Source: Bacteroidales bacterium
GTDB taxonomy: Bacteria; Bacteroidota; Bacteroidia; Bacteroidales; VadinHA17
DNA length: 48,095 nucleotides
Assembly: GCA_025454755.1 (NCBI GenBank)
Contig: JALONV010000008.1
Location: 1 to 48,095, forward strand
Direction: 5' to 3'
Position numbers and translations under genes: made by a program. Every line of letters begins with the position of its first letter. Within the stretch, counting starts at the first letter, position 1. Shown piece after piece: positions 24,257-34,946 of this stretch. Below the pieces are notes generated by a model that saw only the letters and a program-made list of their open reading frames with translations, searched no databases and was not told the DNA's origin.

Positions 24257-25162
24257 TCAGATTCCTGCCTGATCTCTTTTTATATCCTTCAGCTTCTCAA
24301 TCAGCCTTACTGTCTGAACCGCCTCCATCACATCGTGAACCCTCAGGATATCGGCTCCTCCCATAAGAGCTACCGCATTGAGCACCGATGTTCCGTTAAG
24401 TGCTTCATCGGGTGTAATCCCCAGAGTCTTCCATATCATGGATTTACGCGATACACCTGCAAGAAGCGGCAAACCTGCAACCGAAAAATCTCCAAAGCGC
24501 TGAAGAATCTCAAAGTTATGCTTTATTGTTTTGCCAAAGCCAAAACCGGGATCGAGAATTATATCCTTAACTCCGGCTTCCTGAAGGGATACAATCTTCC
24601 TGCCAAACCATTTCAGGATATCAGCAACCACATCTGCATATACTGGATTATCCTGCATGTTACCCGGCATACCCTGCATGTGCATAATAATATACGGGAC
24701 GTTAAGTTTACGGACCACATTGAACATCTCAGCATCAGCATCTCCGCCCGATATATCGTTTATTAATAAAGCTCCGCATTCCGTGACCGCCTTGTATGCA
24801 ATCTCAGCCCTGAAGGTGTCAATAGAAATTACCGCATCCGGCAACTCCCGTTTAATCAATCTTATTGCCGACAAAGCCCTCTTCTCTTCTTCATCCGATG
24901 TAACTTCAGGGGCATACGGCCTTGTCGAATAGCCTCCGACATCCAGAATTGCCGCGCCATCTTTCAGCATTGAAGCAGCAGTTTCAATTATCTCCTTCTC
25001 TCCTTCCACCCTGCTTCCTTCATAGAATGAATCAGGTGTGACATTTATAATGCCCATCACCCTGGGTGTGGAAAGGTCAAGCAATTTGCCGCCCACATTT
25101 ATATATTTTGGTTTGAAGGTCAAGTAAAAATGTTTATGTGTCGAAAATAGTGATTTATCCAA
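24257..25162 (-). CDS. folP: Dihydropteroate synthase
   Basis: Condenses 6-hydroxymethyl-dihydropterin pyrophosphate with p-aminobenzoate in folate synthesis; target of sulfonamides. Signatures are MGIINVTPDSFYEGS, LDVGGYSTRP, INDISGG, ILDPGFGFGKT, LLAGVSRKSM and the C-terminal RVHDV. Length about 300 residues fits a TIM-barrel DHPS. No ATG precedes the conserved IINVTPDSF; the outer start at 25162 is TTG and another TTG at 25123 lies nearer the conserved YINVGGKLLDL segment, so the N-terminus is uncertain. It leads the folP-cdaA pair and is divergent from tmk. Confidence 0.94.
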   Translation of the reverse strand: MDKSLFSTHKHFYLTFKPKYINVGGKLLDLSTPRVMGIINVTPDSFYEGSRVEGEKEIIETAASMLKDGAAILDVGGYSTRPYAPEVTSDEEEKRALSAIRLIKRELPDAVISIDTFRAEIAYKAVTECGALLINDISGGDADAEMFNVVRKLNVPYIIMHMQGMPGNMQDNPVYADVVADILKWFGRKIVSLQEAGVKDIILDPGFGFGKTIKHNFEILQRFGDFSVAGLPLLAGVSRKSMIWKTLGITPDEALNGTSVLNAVALMGGADILRVHDVMEAVQTVRLIEKLKDIKRDQAGI

Positions 25163-25212
25163 TAACCCGCAATAAAGTCTTCCTCACATTTCCTGAATTG
25201 CCCCCGTGTTAT

Positions 25213-25220
25213 TACATTTG
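25213..25220 (+). promoter_or_regulatory. Candidate -7 box for the tmk-tpiA operon
   Basis: TACATTTG is a perfect TAnnTTTG box 23 bases before the tmk ATG at 25243. No TTTG lies at the ideal -33 spacing. Confidence 0.45.
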
Positions 25221-25242
25221 CATCTGAAGCAATGCACGGAAA

Positions 25243-25929
25243 ATGAAGCTTTTTGTTATTGAGGGAATAGACGGAGCTGGCAAATCAACACAGATAAGAC
25301 TGCTGAGGGAGTATTTCTCAAGGAGAGGCTATAGCTGTGAATATCTTCATTTCCCAAGAACCGAAGAACCGTTTTTTGGTGAACTCATTGCCAGATTTCT
25401 GAGAGGAGAATTCGGGTCGATAAATGAGGTAGATCCCTGGCTTGTTGCAATGCTTTATGCAGGCGACAGAAAAGATGCGGCAGGTGTTATAGCAAACTGG
25501 CTGAAAAGCGGTAATATGGTCCTGTTGGACAGGTATACATTTTCAAACATTGCCTATCAGTGCGCCAAGCTCCCTGATCCTGAGTCGCAGGATGAGCTCA
25601 TGAACTGGATCCTCGATCTTGAATTCAAGCATTTCGCAATACCTCTCCCCGACCTGAATATCTTTCTTGATGTCCCATTTTCTTTCACACAGAAAAAACT
25701 TCAGTCTTCAAGAGCCGGCGAAGACCGGACATACCTTAATGGCACCCTAGACATCCATGAAGAGTCGCTTGCATTTCAGAAGAAAGTAAGGGAAATATAC
25801 CTGAGAGTGGCTGAATCGAATGACCGTTTATGTATTGTCAATTGCAGCGACGAAAAAGGGGAAATGCTGCCGCAGGAAAAGATCTTTGAACTGATAATTC
25901 AATTACTTTCAAAGAAGCGACTATTGTAA
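25243..25929 (+). CDS. tmk: Thymidylate kinase
   Basis: Phosphorylates dTMP to dTDP. The P-loop IEGIDGAGKST lies at about residues 6-16, the DR(Y/F) motif is LLDRYTFSNIAYQ, and the LID region carries SSRAGEDRTYLN. At 228 residues it is slightly longer than E. coli Tmk. The first gene of a likely operon: the BT_3928-like gene follows after 1 base, then tpiA after 11 bases, then the 1501-residue protein overlapping by 4. A divergent folP shares the upstream region. Confidence 0.93.
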   Translation: MKLFVIEGIDGAGKSTQIRLLREYFSRRGYSCEYLHFPRTEEPFFGELIARFLRGEFGSINEVDPWLVAMLYAGDRKDAAGVIANWLKSGNMVLLDRYTFSNIAYQCAKLPDPESQDELMNWILDLEFKHFAIPLPDLNIFLDVPFSFTQKKLQSSRAGEDRTYLNGTLDIHEESLAFQKKVREIYLRVAESNDRLCIVNCSDEKGEMLPQEKIFELIIQLLSKKRLL

Positions 25930-25930
25930 C

Positions 25931-27049
25931 ATGAAGATAATTAATTACATAAGCAGGATCTTAGTAGGAGTCGTCTTTATCTTCTCAGGAACTGTCAAAG
26001 CAATTGACCCTTTAGGATCCGTATACAAGTTCCAGGACTATTTTACTGCCTTCAACCTGGGCTTCCTCAATGACCTGAGCCTTTTACTGGCAATTATTCT
26101 ATGCTCCCTCGAATTTCTTACCGGTATTTCCGTTTTATTCAACATAAGGTTCAAAGCAGGAATCTGGACAGTGATATTGCTGATGATGGTATTTACACCC
26201 CTTACATTGATCTTAGCACTGACAAATCCGGTTTCGGATTGCGGATGCTTTGGCGATGCAGTTCATCTTACCAACTGGCAGACATTCTATAAGAATATCA
26301 TTCTTATGATCCCCGCAATATGGCTTTTCGTTAACAGAAATAAATTTACTTCGCCTGTCGGATCAGCAAGAGGATGGACTTTATTGTCGATCGTTGCTGT
26401 TTTCTTTGTCGGATTTATATTTTACAATCTCAGATATCTCCCGGTGATCGATTTCCTTCCCTATAAAACAGGTACTTATATACCGGATAAGATGATCATA
26501 CCCGAAGGAAAACCAATGCCAAAATATGAGAGCACTTTCATTTATGAGAAAGACAGCGAAAGAAAAGAGTTCGACCTGACAAACTATCCGGCCGGCGATA
26601 CCACATGGAAATTCGTTGATCAGAAATCAGTCCTGATTTCAAAGGGATACGAGCCTCCGATACATGATTTTGTAATAACCTGGCAAGGCAGCGACCTGGT
26701 TCCCATGATACTTACCTCAGAAAATCATACTTTGCTAATGGTTGCAAAATCGCTTAATACAGAGAATATTGAACCGTATATCAAAGGCTATGAAACTGGC
26801 CGATTCTGTATGGAAAACGGCATCGATTTTTATGTATTGTCATCATCGCCTGAAAATGATTCAAACATTGAAATATCAGATCTTAAGGTCTGCACCGTGG
26901 ATGAAACGACCCTGAAAACAATGGTCAGATCGGATCCGGGATACCTTCTGCTTAAGAAAGGTACTATACTTCACAAATGGTCATGGGCTAACCTGCCTGA
27001 GAAGGAAGAATTGATCAAAATAACCACAAAAACAAATTCGTATAATTAA
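25931..27049 (+). CDS. BT_3928-like DoxX/MauE membrane protein with thioredoxin-like tail
   Basis: A 372-residue membrane protein. The N-terminal half contains about four helices of the DoxX/MauE type ([20 protein letters not shown] at the start, then [19 protein letters not shown]). The conserved CGCFG cysteines are typical of this Bacteroidota family. The soluble C-terminal half (about residues 170-372) looks like a thioredoxin fold without CxxC. The pairing suggests a membrane electron-transfer or disulfide function, by analogy with MauE and vitamin K epoxide reductase-like proteins; no reaction is established. It is sandwiched between tmk and tpiA. Confidence 0.84.
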   Translation: MKIINYISRILVGVVFIFSGTVKAIDPLGSVYKFQDYFTAFNLGFLNDLSLLLAIILCSLEFLTGISVLFNIRFKAGIWTVILLMMVFTPLTLILALTNPVSDCGCFGDAVHLTNWQTFYKNIILMIPAIWLFVNRNKFTSPVGSARGWTLLSIVAVFFVGFIFYNLRYLPVIDFLPYKTGTYIPDKMIIPEGKPMPKYESTFIYEKDSERKEFDLTNYPAGDTTWKFVDQKSVLISKGYEPPIHDFVITWQGSDLVPMILTSENHTLLMVAKSLNTENIEPYIKGYETGRFCMENGIDFYVLSSSPENDSNIEISDLKVCTVDETTLKTMVRSDPGYLLLKKGTILHKWSWANLPEKEELIKITTKTNSYN

Positions 27050-27060
27050 AACAGGGAATA

Positions 27061-27819
27061 ATGAGAAAAAAGATCGTAGCAGGTAACTGGAAGATGAACA
27101 TGAACCTGGAGGAGGGCCTCAGTTTTGCAAAAACCATTAATCAGTATTTTGATGAGAAACCATCGCAAAAAACAGAAGTCATATTATGCACACCATATAT
27201 ACACCTGAACGGTGTCTCTGAAATCGTGAAGAAAGGAAAAGTTGCACTTGGGGCACAGAACTGTGCATCAGAAGACTCCGGAGCATTCACTGGTGAAATA
27301 TCTGCAGGAATGATTAAAAGCACCGGAGCACAATATGTAATTATCGGACATTCAGAAAGAAGAACATATTACCATGAAAATGATGCGCTTCTCAACAAGA
27401 AAACCCTCCTTGCTGTAAACAATGGCTTGAAGGTCATTTTCTGCTGCGGGGAAGTCAAAGAGGAAAGAGAATCAGGCAAACATCTTGATGTTGTGAGGCG
27501 ACAGCTTCAGGATGGACTTTTTTCACTTTCAGGTTCAGACATGAGCAAGATCGTGATAGCGTATGAACCTGTCTGGGCAATAGGCACAGGTCTTACTGCA
27601 ACGCCTGAACAGGCGCAGGATATGCATCATTATATTCGTGGACTGGTTAAGGAGAAATATGGCAGGGAAATTGCTGAAGATCTTACTATTCTTTATGGAG
27701 GAAGCTGCAAACCGTCCAATGCTGCCGAGATTTTTTCAAAACCGGATGTGGACGGGGGTCTTATAGGAGGCGCCTCGCTGAAGAAAGAGGACTTCGTAGC
27801 TATAGTAGAAGCAATATGA
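27061..27819 (+). CDS. tpiA: Triosephosphate isomerase
   Basis: Interconverts dihydroxyacetone phosphate and glyceraldehyde 3-phosphate in glycolysis. All catalytic residues are present: Lys11 in GNWKMN, His97 in IIGHSERR and Glu169 in [11 protein letters not shown], the last followed by the mobile loop. The phosphate-binding segments [10 protein letters not shown] and [10 protein letters not shown] are also there. At 252 residues it has the standard length. Its TGA stop overlaps the ATG of the following giant gene (ATGA). Confidence 0.97.
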   Translation: MRKKIVAGNWKMNMNLEEGLSFAKTINQYFDEKPSQKTEVILCTPYIHLNGVSEIVKKGKVALGAQNCASEDSGAFTGEISAGMIKSTGAQYVIIGHSERRTYYHENDALLNKKTLLAVNNGLKVIFCCGEVKEERESGKHLDVVRRQLQDGLFSLSGSDMSKIVIAYEPVWAIGTGLTATPEQAQDMHHYIRGLVKEKYGREIAEDLTILYGGSCKPSNAAEIFSKPDVDGGLIGGASLKKEDFVAIVEAI

Positions 27820-30800
27820 AGAAGCTTGCATTAGGTTTTTTGATCGTGATCATTTTACCAGGGAATCTTTTATCACAGGTAAAAACACCATTTTCCGGCG
27901 ATCCCCTGAATTACAAGACAGAACTGACAGCCTTCATGGGACCTAACCTCAATGATGTACAGAAAGCTAATCTGAACTCATTTCTTGTAAAATGGGACAG
28001 CGCAGCTTTCAGCGATGAGAATAAATACAGGATCATTGACCTTACAAGCATGTTCCACGGCAGAGCTATGAGGCCCGTGCCTCATTTCCATGATCTTCTG
28101 GCTGCCCTTAATATCTTTATCGAAAAAAAGGCAGATCCTGAATTGCTGACTACCTGGCTGACCGGTCTCAGCGAAACTGCTTTCAATCCAAGGCTGAATA
28201 ATGAGAGCATCGACAGGTATGTAAAGAATACCAGTATGATGATCAAGGATAATATACTTGCCGAAACTGCATCGTTAAAATGGAAAGTAAAGAACTGCAA
28301 ACTGGAATTTAAGCATGACACTGTTTTCCTTGTAGAAATCAGAAATGCAACCCTTACATGCTATTCCATGAAAGACAGCACTGAGATATATAATGTATCC
28401 GGTACCTATTTCCCTGAACTTCAGAAGTTTCATGGCACAAGCGGTAAAGTGACATGGGAAAAGGCAGGCTATGGCGCTGATGAGGTGTTTGCCGAAATGG
28501 ATAAATATGTAATCAATACTGCCAGAAATAATTTCACTGTCGACTCCGCAAAGCTTACATACAAAAGTTTTTTTAAAACACCTGTCACCGGAGTGCTGAG
28601 CGATCAAAGCATAAGTTTCAGGAATAAAGAGAGAGCTAATTTCCCGCGATTCGAAACATATGCCAAGGAGTTCAAGCTTGAAAATATTTACGAGGGTATG
28701 AACTATGAGGGTGGTCTGACAATTGAAGGGGCGTCTGTTAAGGGAACAGGCAGTGAATATATACCTGCTAAAGTGACACTTTTCAGAAACGACACTCTTT
28801 ATCTTAAATTAAACTCTTCAGAGTACCTTTTTACAAAAAACGGTCTCGCCAGTGCTGAGACAGCAATGACTCTCTATCTCGATAAAGATTCAATATACCA
28901 TTCCAACCTCGGATTTTCTTATATGGCAGATAAGAGACTCGTAAATCTTTACAGGGCGAATAATCCTGTCTCTGAAAGTCCCTACTTCGATTCTTTCCAT
29001 AACCTTGATATGTACTTCGAGCTTCTCTCATGGGACATGAATGAATCAAACATAGTGCTGACACGGCCTCGCGGTGCTGCGCTCGGAATGGTTGCATTTG
29101 AATCGTCCTCTTTCTTTGATGCCAACTATTTTACCAAACTGGCAGGCATCGATCAGTATCATCCCCTCACACTGCTCAGGAAATTTGCAAACTGGTTTTA
29201 TTCCGACACCTTCCCGATTGAGGAATTCGCAAAATGGATGGGCAAATCATTAGAAGTCACAACAGCACTATGCACTGAAATGGCAAACAGGGGCTTCCTG
29301 TTCTATGACCGTAAGTTCAATACAGTTACACTCAAGAGGAAAGTCGATGACTTCCTTACTGCAAGCGCAAAAAAGAAGGATTATGATGTGATCTATTTCA
29401 CGAGTGAAACACGGGCTCCACTCGATAATGCCGTACTTGACCTTAAAAACTACAGGCTCAAAGTTAATGGGGTATCTTCAATTTTCCTGAGTGATTCCCA
29501 GCGCGTGGCAATTTATCCTTATAACCGTCAGGTGGTCATTGGAAAAAACCGGAGCCTGGCTTTTGACGGAGTAGTTGAAGCAGGGCTCTTTACAGTCTTC
29601 GGCCACCAGTTCACATTCGACTATGATACATTCAAGATAAGGCTCCAGTCGATCGATTCCATAAAAATATCTGTGGAGACGCAAAATAAGGATGAATATG
29701 GCAATCCTGTCATCAAGGATGTAGACAACCTGATACAGCTTGGGACAGCCGAGCTTTATATTGACGATCCGGATAACAAATCAGGGCTCAGAAGCCTCAG
29801 TCAATATCCGATTATCAACGCAATAACCTATTCATATATCTTTTATGATAATATTCCCGGACTGGAAGGCATCTACCCAACGGAAGATTTTTATTTCAGG
29901 GTAGATCCGTTCACATATAATAACATCGACCATTATACTAACGAGGATATGAACCTTGCCGGAGAATTTCATGCCGGTAAAATCATTAAACCGATCAGGC
30001 AGTTCCTGACTATCCAGGAGAACAACTCCCTTGGATTCAATATGAACATACCTGCCGAGGGAATAGATGTTTATGAATCAAAAGGCAAGCTGTACGACAA
30101 TCTGAATATGAGCAACAAAGGTCTGATCGGCAGCGGCACCCTTAAACACCTGACATCGACGACCGCATCTGAAGAGTTCAGATTCTTTCCTGATTCAATG
30201 CTTACACAGGCAAAAACATTTAAGATCGATGAAGACGGAGCAGGCATATACCCCAGCCTCAATGCCGGGGATGTCAGAATTGAATGGCTCACCGAAAAGG
30301 ATGAATGGCTGGCATACAATGCCGAAGGAAAGAATTTTAATATGTTCGGTAACGGAACCATGCTTGCAGGAAGCCTGAATCTTAAACCCGGTTCACTTAA
30401 CGGAACAGGCGTAGTAGGAACGACCGATTCGCGGATCAGTTCGGATCTTTTCAGATTTACGGCTAATTCAATAAAAGCCGATACCTCAACTTACAATCTG
30501 AATTCAACCTCTACCAGCGGATATGCATTCATTGCCGAGAATGCCAGAACTGATGTTAATTTCGATACCAGGCTTACTAACTTTCACCTGAATACCGACA
30601 CCTCGGTTGTTAAATTCCCCGAGATGCAGTATATCTGCACGATGACCGATTTCATATATAACATGGATACAAAAGTGCTCCACATGGAGCAAAAAGGAAA
30701 ATCGGATACACCTCTTCTTCCTCCTGATAAGCTCATCAGGCTAGATTTCAACAACCTCGATAAACCGACATTCTTTGCAACAAATGTCATCGGTGACACA

Positions 30801-32321
30801 GTTGCATTTTCATCCTGGAAAGGCAGCTATCACCTTGACGGAGAGTATATTGAAGCCGAGAATATAAACTACATCCATATCGCCGATGCACTGATCCAGC
30901 CTGAAAAAGGAAAGATCACAATCAACAGGAGAGCAAAGATAAAACAGCTTAATAATGCAATTGTGGCAGTCAATAACCGCCATCTGCTACACGATGCAAA
31001 AATTGACATTGAATCAACAAAGAGATATACCGGGAGCGCAATCTACGACTATATTGACGAGAACAAAGAGATACAGCAGATAAGCTTTCCTGAGATAATG
31101 GTAGATACAATGGCAACCAGCGCCAGAGGCTACATAGCCCTGAGCCAGAAATTCATGCTGAATCCTGCATTTTCATTCTCAGGCGATGTAAATCTTTATT
31201 CAACTAAAGACCAGCTCTCATTTACAGGAGCTGCAGGCATAGTCCACAAGTGCAGCAACCTCAGATCATACTCACTCAAATTCAAGGCATATATAGATCC
31301 GAAGAACATTATGATCCCTGTAAGCGAGAAACCAAGGGACATAAACGACAATATGGTATTTTCCGGTTCATTCATCAACCTCGACTCGATCCACATTTAT
31401 CCTGCATTCCTTTCTGCACAGAAATCATGGACAGATGTCGGCATCGTTAAATCAGGAGGATATCTGTATTTCGATAAGGCCAAATCAAGATATCTGATCG
31501 GCTCTCTTGAGAAGATCGCTGATCCTACAATAAATGGCAGCCTGATTGCTTTCGATAAAAATTATTGCGTCCTGTCAGGTGAAGGAAAACTTGACTTCGG
31601 AACCAACTTTGATCTTGTCGGTATGAACAGTGCAGGTAAAATCATACACAGGATCGATTCCGGAGATGTAAGGATCAATGCAATACTGGCCTTCGATTTC
31701 TTCTTCTCCCCCGAGGCAATTAAGATCATGAGCGACGAAATAAGGCTGATGCCGTCACTGAAGCCGGTCACCCTGAATACTGAATTCTACACAAAAGGAA
31801 TGAAGGATATGCTTGGTGTCGAAGCCGCGCAACAGATAAGCGAAGAGATAAACCTTTTCGGTACTTCGAGAAACCTCCCGAAGGAATTCAACTATGAGAT
31901 CATGCTGAATGATGTGAATCTTTACTGGAATGAAGCCACATCATCATTCAGGTCGGAGGGTAAAATTGGTATAGGCTTTATCGGAAACCAGCCGCTCAAC
32001 GTTTACGTCGATGGTTTTGTAGAAATACAGAAAAGACGATCAGGCGATATGTTCGATATATATCTGAAAGCTGATGAGTCGACCTTCTATTATTTCTCAT
32101 ATATAAGAGGCAACATGATGACACAGGCTGGCAATAATACTTATAACTCTATGATAGCCAATATCAAGCTTAATGACAGGAAACACCCTGATTCGTCAGT
32201 CAGACAACCATACATATATATGATATCGGTTGAAGACAGGCTGGGTAAGTTCCTTCAGAGGATGTCAAACAGGGGAATTAGCGGCGAGGAGGATGTCAGC
32301 CTTGATGGCCTGGTAAGATAG
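27816..32321 (+). CDS. 1501-residue secreted protein of unknown function
   Basis: Very large exported protein; I do not recognise its function. A signal peptide ([20 protein letters not shown]) is cut near QVK. The rest is almost entirely beta-strand-rich with many aromatic-hydrophobic alternations, such as [20 protein letters not shown] and [13 protein letters not shown]. No transmembrane helix other than the signal, no lipobox, no Cys-rich or protease motif. Recurrent phrases about layers of strands suggest a long beta-helix, or a beta-sheet groove as in LptA/AsmA-type lipid-transfer proteins; this is a structural guess. The ATG overlaps the tpiA stop by 4 bases, so it is translationally coupled to the tmk-tpiA operon. 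The long intact frame and signal peptide show it is real. Confidence 0.85.
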   Translation: MKKLALGFLIVIILPGNLLSQVKTPFSGDPLNYKTELTAFMGPNLNDVQKANLNSFLVKWDSAAFSDENKYRIIDLTSMFHGRAMRPVPHFHDLLAALNIFIEKKADPELLTTWLTGLSETAFNPRLNNESIDRYVKNTSMMIKDNILAETASLKWKVKNCKLEFKHDTVFLVEIRNATLTCYSMKDSTEIYNVSGTYFPELQKFHGTSGKVTWEKAGYGADEVFAEMDKYVINTARNNFTVDSAKLTYKSFFKTPVTGVLSDQSISFRNKERANFPRFETYAKEFKLENIYEGMNYEGGLTIEGASVKGTGSEYIPAKVTLFRNDTLYLKLNSSEYLFTKNGLASAETAMTLYLDKDSIYHSNLGFSYMADKRLVNLYRANNPVSESPYFDSFHNLDMYFELLSWDMNESNIVLTRPRGAALGMVAFESSSFFDANYFTKLAGIDQYHPLTLLRKFANWFYSDTFPIEEFAKWMGKSLEVTTALCTEMANRGFLFYDRKFNTVTLKRKVDDFLTASAKKKDYDVIYFTSETRAPLDNAVLDLKNYRLKVNGVSSIFLSDSQRVAIYPYNRQVVIGKNRSLAFDGVVEAGLFTVFGHQFTFDYDTFKIRLQSIDSIKISVETQNKDEYGNPVIKDVDNLIQLGTAELYIDDPDNKSGLRSLSQYPIINAITYSYIFYDNIPGLEGIYPTEDFYFRVDPFTYNNIDHYTNEDMNLAGEFHAGKIIKPIRQFLTIQENNSLGFNMNIPAEGIDVYESKGKLYDNLNMSNKGLIGSGTLKHLTSTTASEEFRFFPDSMLTQAKTFKIDEDGAGIYPSLNAGDVRIEWLTEKDEWLAYNAEGKNFNMFGNGTMLAGSLNLKPGSLNGTGVVGTTDSRISSDLFRFTANSIKADTSTYNLNSTSTSGYAFIAENARTDVNFDTRLTNFHLNTDTSVVKFPEMQYICTMTDFIYNMDTKVLHMEQKGKSDTPLLPPDKLIRLDFNNLDKPTFFATNVIGDTVAFSSWKGSYHLDGEYIEAENINYIHIADALIQPEKGKITINRRAKIKQLNNAIVAVNNRHLLHDAKIDIESTKRYTGSAIYDYIDENKEIQQISFPEIMVDTMATSARGYIALSQKFMLNPAFSFSGDVNLYSTKDQLSFTGAAGIVHKCSNLRSYSLKFKAYIDPKNIMIPVSEKPRDINDNMVFSGSFINLDSIHIYPAFLSAQKSWTDVGIVKSGGYLYFDKAKSRYLIGSLEKIADPTINGSLIAFDKNYCVLSGEGKLDFGTNFDLVGMNSAGKIIHRIDSGDVRINAILAFDFFFSPEAIKIMSDEIRLMPSLKPVTLNTEFYTKGMKDMLGVEAAQQISEEINLFGTSRNLPKEFNYEIMLNDVNLYWNEATSSFRSEGKIGIGFIGNQPLNVYVDGFVEIQKRRSGDMFDIYLKADESTFYYFSYIRGNMMTQAGNNTYNSMIANIKLNDRKHPDSSVRQPYIYMISVEDRLGKFLQRMSNRGISGEEDVSLDGLVR

Positions 32322-32370
32322 CTTTGCCTCTCTCTCCAGTCTTAAAAGTACTTTTTGTAAAAGCAACATT

Positions 32371-33075
32371 ATGCAAGTTTTCTATTCCCCCGATATTTCA
32401 GGCAACTCTTTTACTCTTGATAAGAATGAATCCAAACATATCATAAGGGTTCTCAGGATGAAGAAGGGAACACCCGTTAACCTGATTGACGGGAAAGGAA
32501 ACCTTTTTAAAGGCATTATAAGCATTCCTGATCCTGCCGGATGCATAATCGATATTGAATCGGTTGTCCATGAATTTGAAAAGAGGAATTACTGGCTTCA
32601 TATAGCCATTTCACCCCTGAAGAATACCGAACGTCTGGATTGGTTTATCGAAAAGGCTGTGGAAATAGGTATTGATGAGATCACCCCCATTATCTGCAGA
32701 AATACCGAAAAACCAGGCATTAAGTATGAAAGGACCAGGAATATTATCATCTCGGCAATGAAGCAATCGCTAAAGGCATATGAACCTGAACTTAATCCAG
32801 TAAAAGACTTTGAAGAATTCCTGGCAGGAAGTCATAAAGGGAAACTCATGATAGCGCACTGCTTCAGCGATATGAAACGAAGCAGAATAGCAGATATATA
32901 TAAAAAGGGTGAGGATGCAGTGATAATGATCGGCCCTGAAGGAGATTTTTCAAGGGAGGAGGTTGCAAGAGCAATGAGTAATAATTTTACTCATATTCAC
33001 CTGGGCTCCAGCAGGCTCAGAACAGAAACGGCAGGCGTTTCCGCCTGCCATTCCATATACATTGTCAATCAGTAG
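32371..33075 (+). CDS. rsmE: 16S rRNA (uracil1498-N3)-methyltransferase
   Basis: SPOUT-class methyltransferase modifying U1498 of 16S rRNA. The N-terminal PUA-like domain begins [20 protein letters not shown] with IRVLRMKKG. The SAM-binding knot is formed by [14 protein letters not shown] and [12 protein letters not shown], the usual RsmE signatures. At 234 residues it has the normal length. A near-consensus -7 box (TACTTTTT, 32349-32356) lies 15 bases ahead of the start, so it may be transcribed independently of the giant gene. It is convergent with the ribbon-helix-helix gene, overlapping it by 11 bases. Confidence 0.94.
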   Translation: MQVFYSPDISGNSFTLDKNESKHIIRVLRMKKGTPVNLIDGKGNLFKGIISIPDPAGCIIDIESVVHEFEKRNYWLHIAISPLKNTERLDWFIEKAVEIGIDEITPIICRNTEKPGIKYERTRNIIISAMKQSLKAYEPELNPVKDFEEFLAGSHKGKLMIAHCFSDMKRSRIADIYKKGEDAVIMIGPEGDFSREEVARAMSNNFTHIHLGSSRLRTETAGVSACHSIYIVNQ

Positions 33076-33253
33076 TCTCTGTAGTCTCTGTATTCTCTGA
33101 TCTTGTTTTCCATCTGCCTGATTTTCGAAGAGCCTGGTCGAGAATATACTCGATCTGTCCGTTCGTGCTGCGAAATTCATCTGCAGCCCACTTCTCCAGT
33201 GCTTTTAGCTTCTCCGGGGCAATCCTGAGAACAAATGGCTTTTTTTCGCTCAT
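33065..33253 (-). CDS. Arc-like ribbon-helix-helix DNA-binding protein
   Basis: A 62-residue protein with a ribbon-helix-helix fold: the strand [20 protein letters not shown] is followed by a second helix, [19 protein letters not shown]. The ATG at 33253 is chosen over one 10 codons upstream because it comes 1 base after the SPFH gene stop, typical of coupling. The pattern matches Arc/MetJ-type dimers that bind operators. In Bacteroidota it commonly follows an SPFH gene, so it probably regulates, or works with, that membrane protein. No toxin-like partner is seen, arguing against a toxin-antitoxin role. The C-terminal tail ([11 protein letters not shown]) is low-complexity. Confidence 0.82.
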   Translation of the reverse strand: MSEKKPFVLRIAPEKLKALEKWAADEFRSTNGQIEYILDQALRKSGRWKTRSENTETTETTD

Positions 33254-33254
33254 G

Positions 33255-34109
33255 CTAGGAGTGTAAAGTTCCGGCGTTAACAACTGGTGTTACATCCTTA
33301 TCGGCGCAGAGCACCACCATCAGGTTGCTTACCATAGCTGCTTTCTTTTCCTCGTCAAGGTCCACGATCTTTTTGCTTGAAAGTTGTTCCAGAGCCATCT
33401 CAACCATCGACACTGCACCTTCTACGATCTTGAACCTGGCGGATACAACTGCCGAAGCCTGTTGCCTGCGAAGCATTGCATTTGCAATTTCCTCAGCATA
33501 TGCAATATAGTTGATCCTGGCTTCAATGACCTCAATGCCGGCTATCTGAAGCCTTTCCCGGATCTCTCTCTCGAGCTCTTCATTTATCTCTTCGCCGCCG
33601 CTGCGCAGGGCAATTACTGCCTCATGGTCCTCAAAATTATCATAAGGGTAAAGACCGGCGAGCTTTCTCAGGGCTGCATCGCTCTGGACGAGGACAAAAT
33701 GCTGATAATCATCCACGTCAAACACTGCTTTAAAAGTGTCGAGCACCCTCCATACAAGTACGAAACCTATTTTTATCGGATTCCCCACCTTGTCGTTTAC
33801 CTTTATCGGTTCACTGTCGAAGTTGCGCGCGCGAAGTGAGATATGTCTTGTAACATAAAAAGGATTGACCCAGAAAAATCCATTCTCCTTTATAGTTCCC
33901 TTATAAGCTCCAAACAGTACCATTACAAGTGAACTGTTCGGGTTTACCACCTTGAAACCTATGGTGGTGATAATAAATAATATCAGAAGAACAACGCCCA
34001 GCCAGATTACATTAAATACAAATCCGGCAACAGATCCGCATAGGAAAATAAGTACCATCAGCAGACCTAAATAACCTGAAATTGGTTTTTTTGTGAATTC
34101 CTGTTTCAT
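33255..34109 (-). CDS. SPFH/band 7 membrane scaffold protein
   Basis: A 284-residue member of the stomatin/prohibitin/flotillin/HflK group, which oligomerises at membranes and organises proteins or proteases. Two closely spaced N-terminal hydrophobic helices (about residues 12-55: [20 protein letters not shown] and [17 protein letters not shown]) precede the band 7 domain, whose features include [19 protein letters not shown] and [20 protein letters not shown]. The C-terminus carries the alanine-rich helix with [20 protein letters not shown]. Followed after 1 base by a ribbon-helix-helix gene, forming a two-gene unit. The partner protease is not visible. Confidence 0.9.
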   Translation of the reverse strand: MKQEFTKKPISGYLGLLMVLIFLCGSVAGFVFNVIWLGVVLLILFIITTIGFKVVNPNSSLVMVLFGAYKGTIKENGFFWVNPFYVTRHISLRARNFDSEPIKVNDKVGNPIKIGFVLVWRVLDTFKAVFDVDDYQHFVLVQSDAALRKLAGLYPYDNFEDHEAVIALRSGGEEINEELEREIRERLQIAGIEVIEARINYIAYAEEIANAMLRRQQASAVVSARFKIVEGAVSMVEMALEQLSSKKIVDLDEEKKAAMVSNLMVVLCADKDVTPVVNAGTLHS

Positions 34110-34133
34110 AGATTTAATATTAATATGATATCA

Positions 34134-34141
34134 CAAAGATA
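34134..34141 (-). promoter_or_regulatory. Candidate -7 box for the SPFH operon
   Basis: On the reverse strand these bases read TATCTTTG, a perfect TAnnTTTG box, 25 bases before the SPFH start at 34109. A leader of about 18 bases is predicted. Confidence 0.5.
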
Positions 34142-34363
34142 TTATTTTAAATAATACAAAACAAGAAAAAACACAGAAAAATTTTTCAAACGAAAGGAAA
34201 AAAGACATAATTAACTGAATATAGGCATATTAGAGCATGGAAATAATGATTATACTGAAGTGTATCATACGAACTGTTCGGAACAAAGCTGAATTGAGAA
34301 ATACGAAGGGTATTTCTGGCTTCCGCTAAGGAGATGAGATTAAATAGGTATGTGGAGAGAGAA

Positions 34364-34530
34364 GAAGATTTCTCGCTTCCGCTCGAAATGACAGGAGAAT
34401 TGGGTATTTTTAATAGGGGGGGGAGAGAGGAATCTCCCTGATAATCAACTGATCCATATAGTATCCATTGTCATTCCGAACTAAGCGCAGCGAAGTGAGG
34501 AATCTCCCTGATAATCAACTGATCCATATA
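34364..34530. repeat. Degenerate third copy of the nested palindrome plus a 34-base direct repeat
   Basis: The left arm 34364-34393 (GAAGATTTCTCGCTTCCGCTC) and right arm 34470-34505 (GTCATTCCGAACTAAGCG, ending GAGGAATCT) match the elements at 10561-10849 and 20926-21069. The central hairpin is reduced to a G-tract with GAGAGAGG. The 34-base sequence starting GAGGAATCTCCCTG occurs at 34427-34460 and again at 34497-34530, a 70-base step that duplicated part of the element. The rest of 34110-34590 is AT-rich with no gene seen. Confidence 0.8.
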
Positions 34531-34590
34531 ATGTCCACTATCAATACCGACGCTCAGTAAGTGAGGTATCTCTCTAAAACACCACCAGTC

Positions 34591-34791
34591 TCAGAAAGCA
34601 CTCTTCTTTATATTCCGAATCAGCCGGTGTGTCAGCCGTTTCCCGGGAACCGGTTTGACCATGTTCAGGAGACCGATCACATCGCTAAACTGGGCGTTAA
34701 TGCCGAAAGCATCCTCAAAAAGATCGATTTTATCAGTTTTAATTTCGCGGTATGAAAGGAAAGGAGTAAAATTTAAACCCATAGGCGTCAT
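34591..34791 (-). CDS. Possible 66-residue small protein
   Basis: Reverse-strand frame from ATG 34791 to TGA. The product contains LNFTPFLSYREIKTDKIDLF and FGINAQFSDVIGLLNMVKPV and ends in a basic helix (RLTHRLIRNIKKSAF). Amino-acid composition and third-base variation look like coding sequence, unlike the low-complexity repeat translations nearby. An in-frame ATG at 34782 is an alternative start. No family is recognised and there is no Shine-Dalgarno or clear promoter. It lies after the sigma factor gene on the same strand, separated by the octamer hairpin. It may be a real small protein or the remnant of a longer one. Confidence 0.42.
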   Translation of the reverse strand: MTPMGLNFTPFLSYREIKTDKIDLFEDAFGINAQFSDVIGLLNMVKPVPGKRLTHRLIRNIKKSAF

Positions 34792-34867
34792 TTTTTATTT
34801 TGAAAACGCATATGGATTAGAAATTATTGCAAATGTTAATAATTTCTTAATATATTAATAAGGTACA

Positions 34868-34946
34868 ACGGTGTTACGGTGCGACGGTATGACGGCTTTA
34901 AGCCTTGAACCGTCATACCGTAATACCGTCATACCTTAACACCGTT
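34868..34946. repeat. Inverted arrays of an 8-base repeat at the sigma factor stop codon
   Basis: Left units: ACGGTGTT, ACGGTGCG, ACGGTATG, ACGG (34868-34895). Right units: ACCGTCAT, ACCGTAAT, ACCGTCAT, ACCTTAAC, ACCGTT (34909-34946). The arms are inverted: ACGGTATGACGG at 34884-34895 is the exact complement of 34910-34921 with a 14-base loop. The last right unit overlaps the sigma factor stop codon. A direct array of the same octamer abuts the gcvT stop at 46464-46515. Confidence 0.85.

Noticed and set aside
34561-34858. Forward open frames of 64 and 67 residues
   Set aside because: They lie opposite the more protein-like reverse frame at 34591-34791 and have weak composition.
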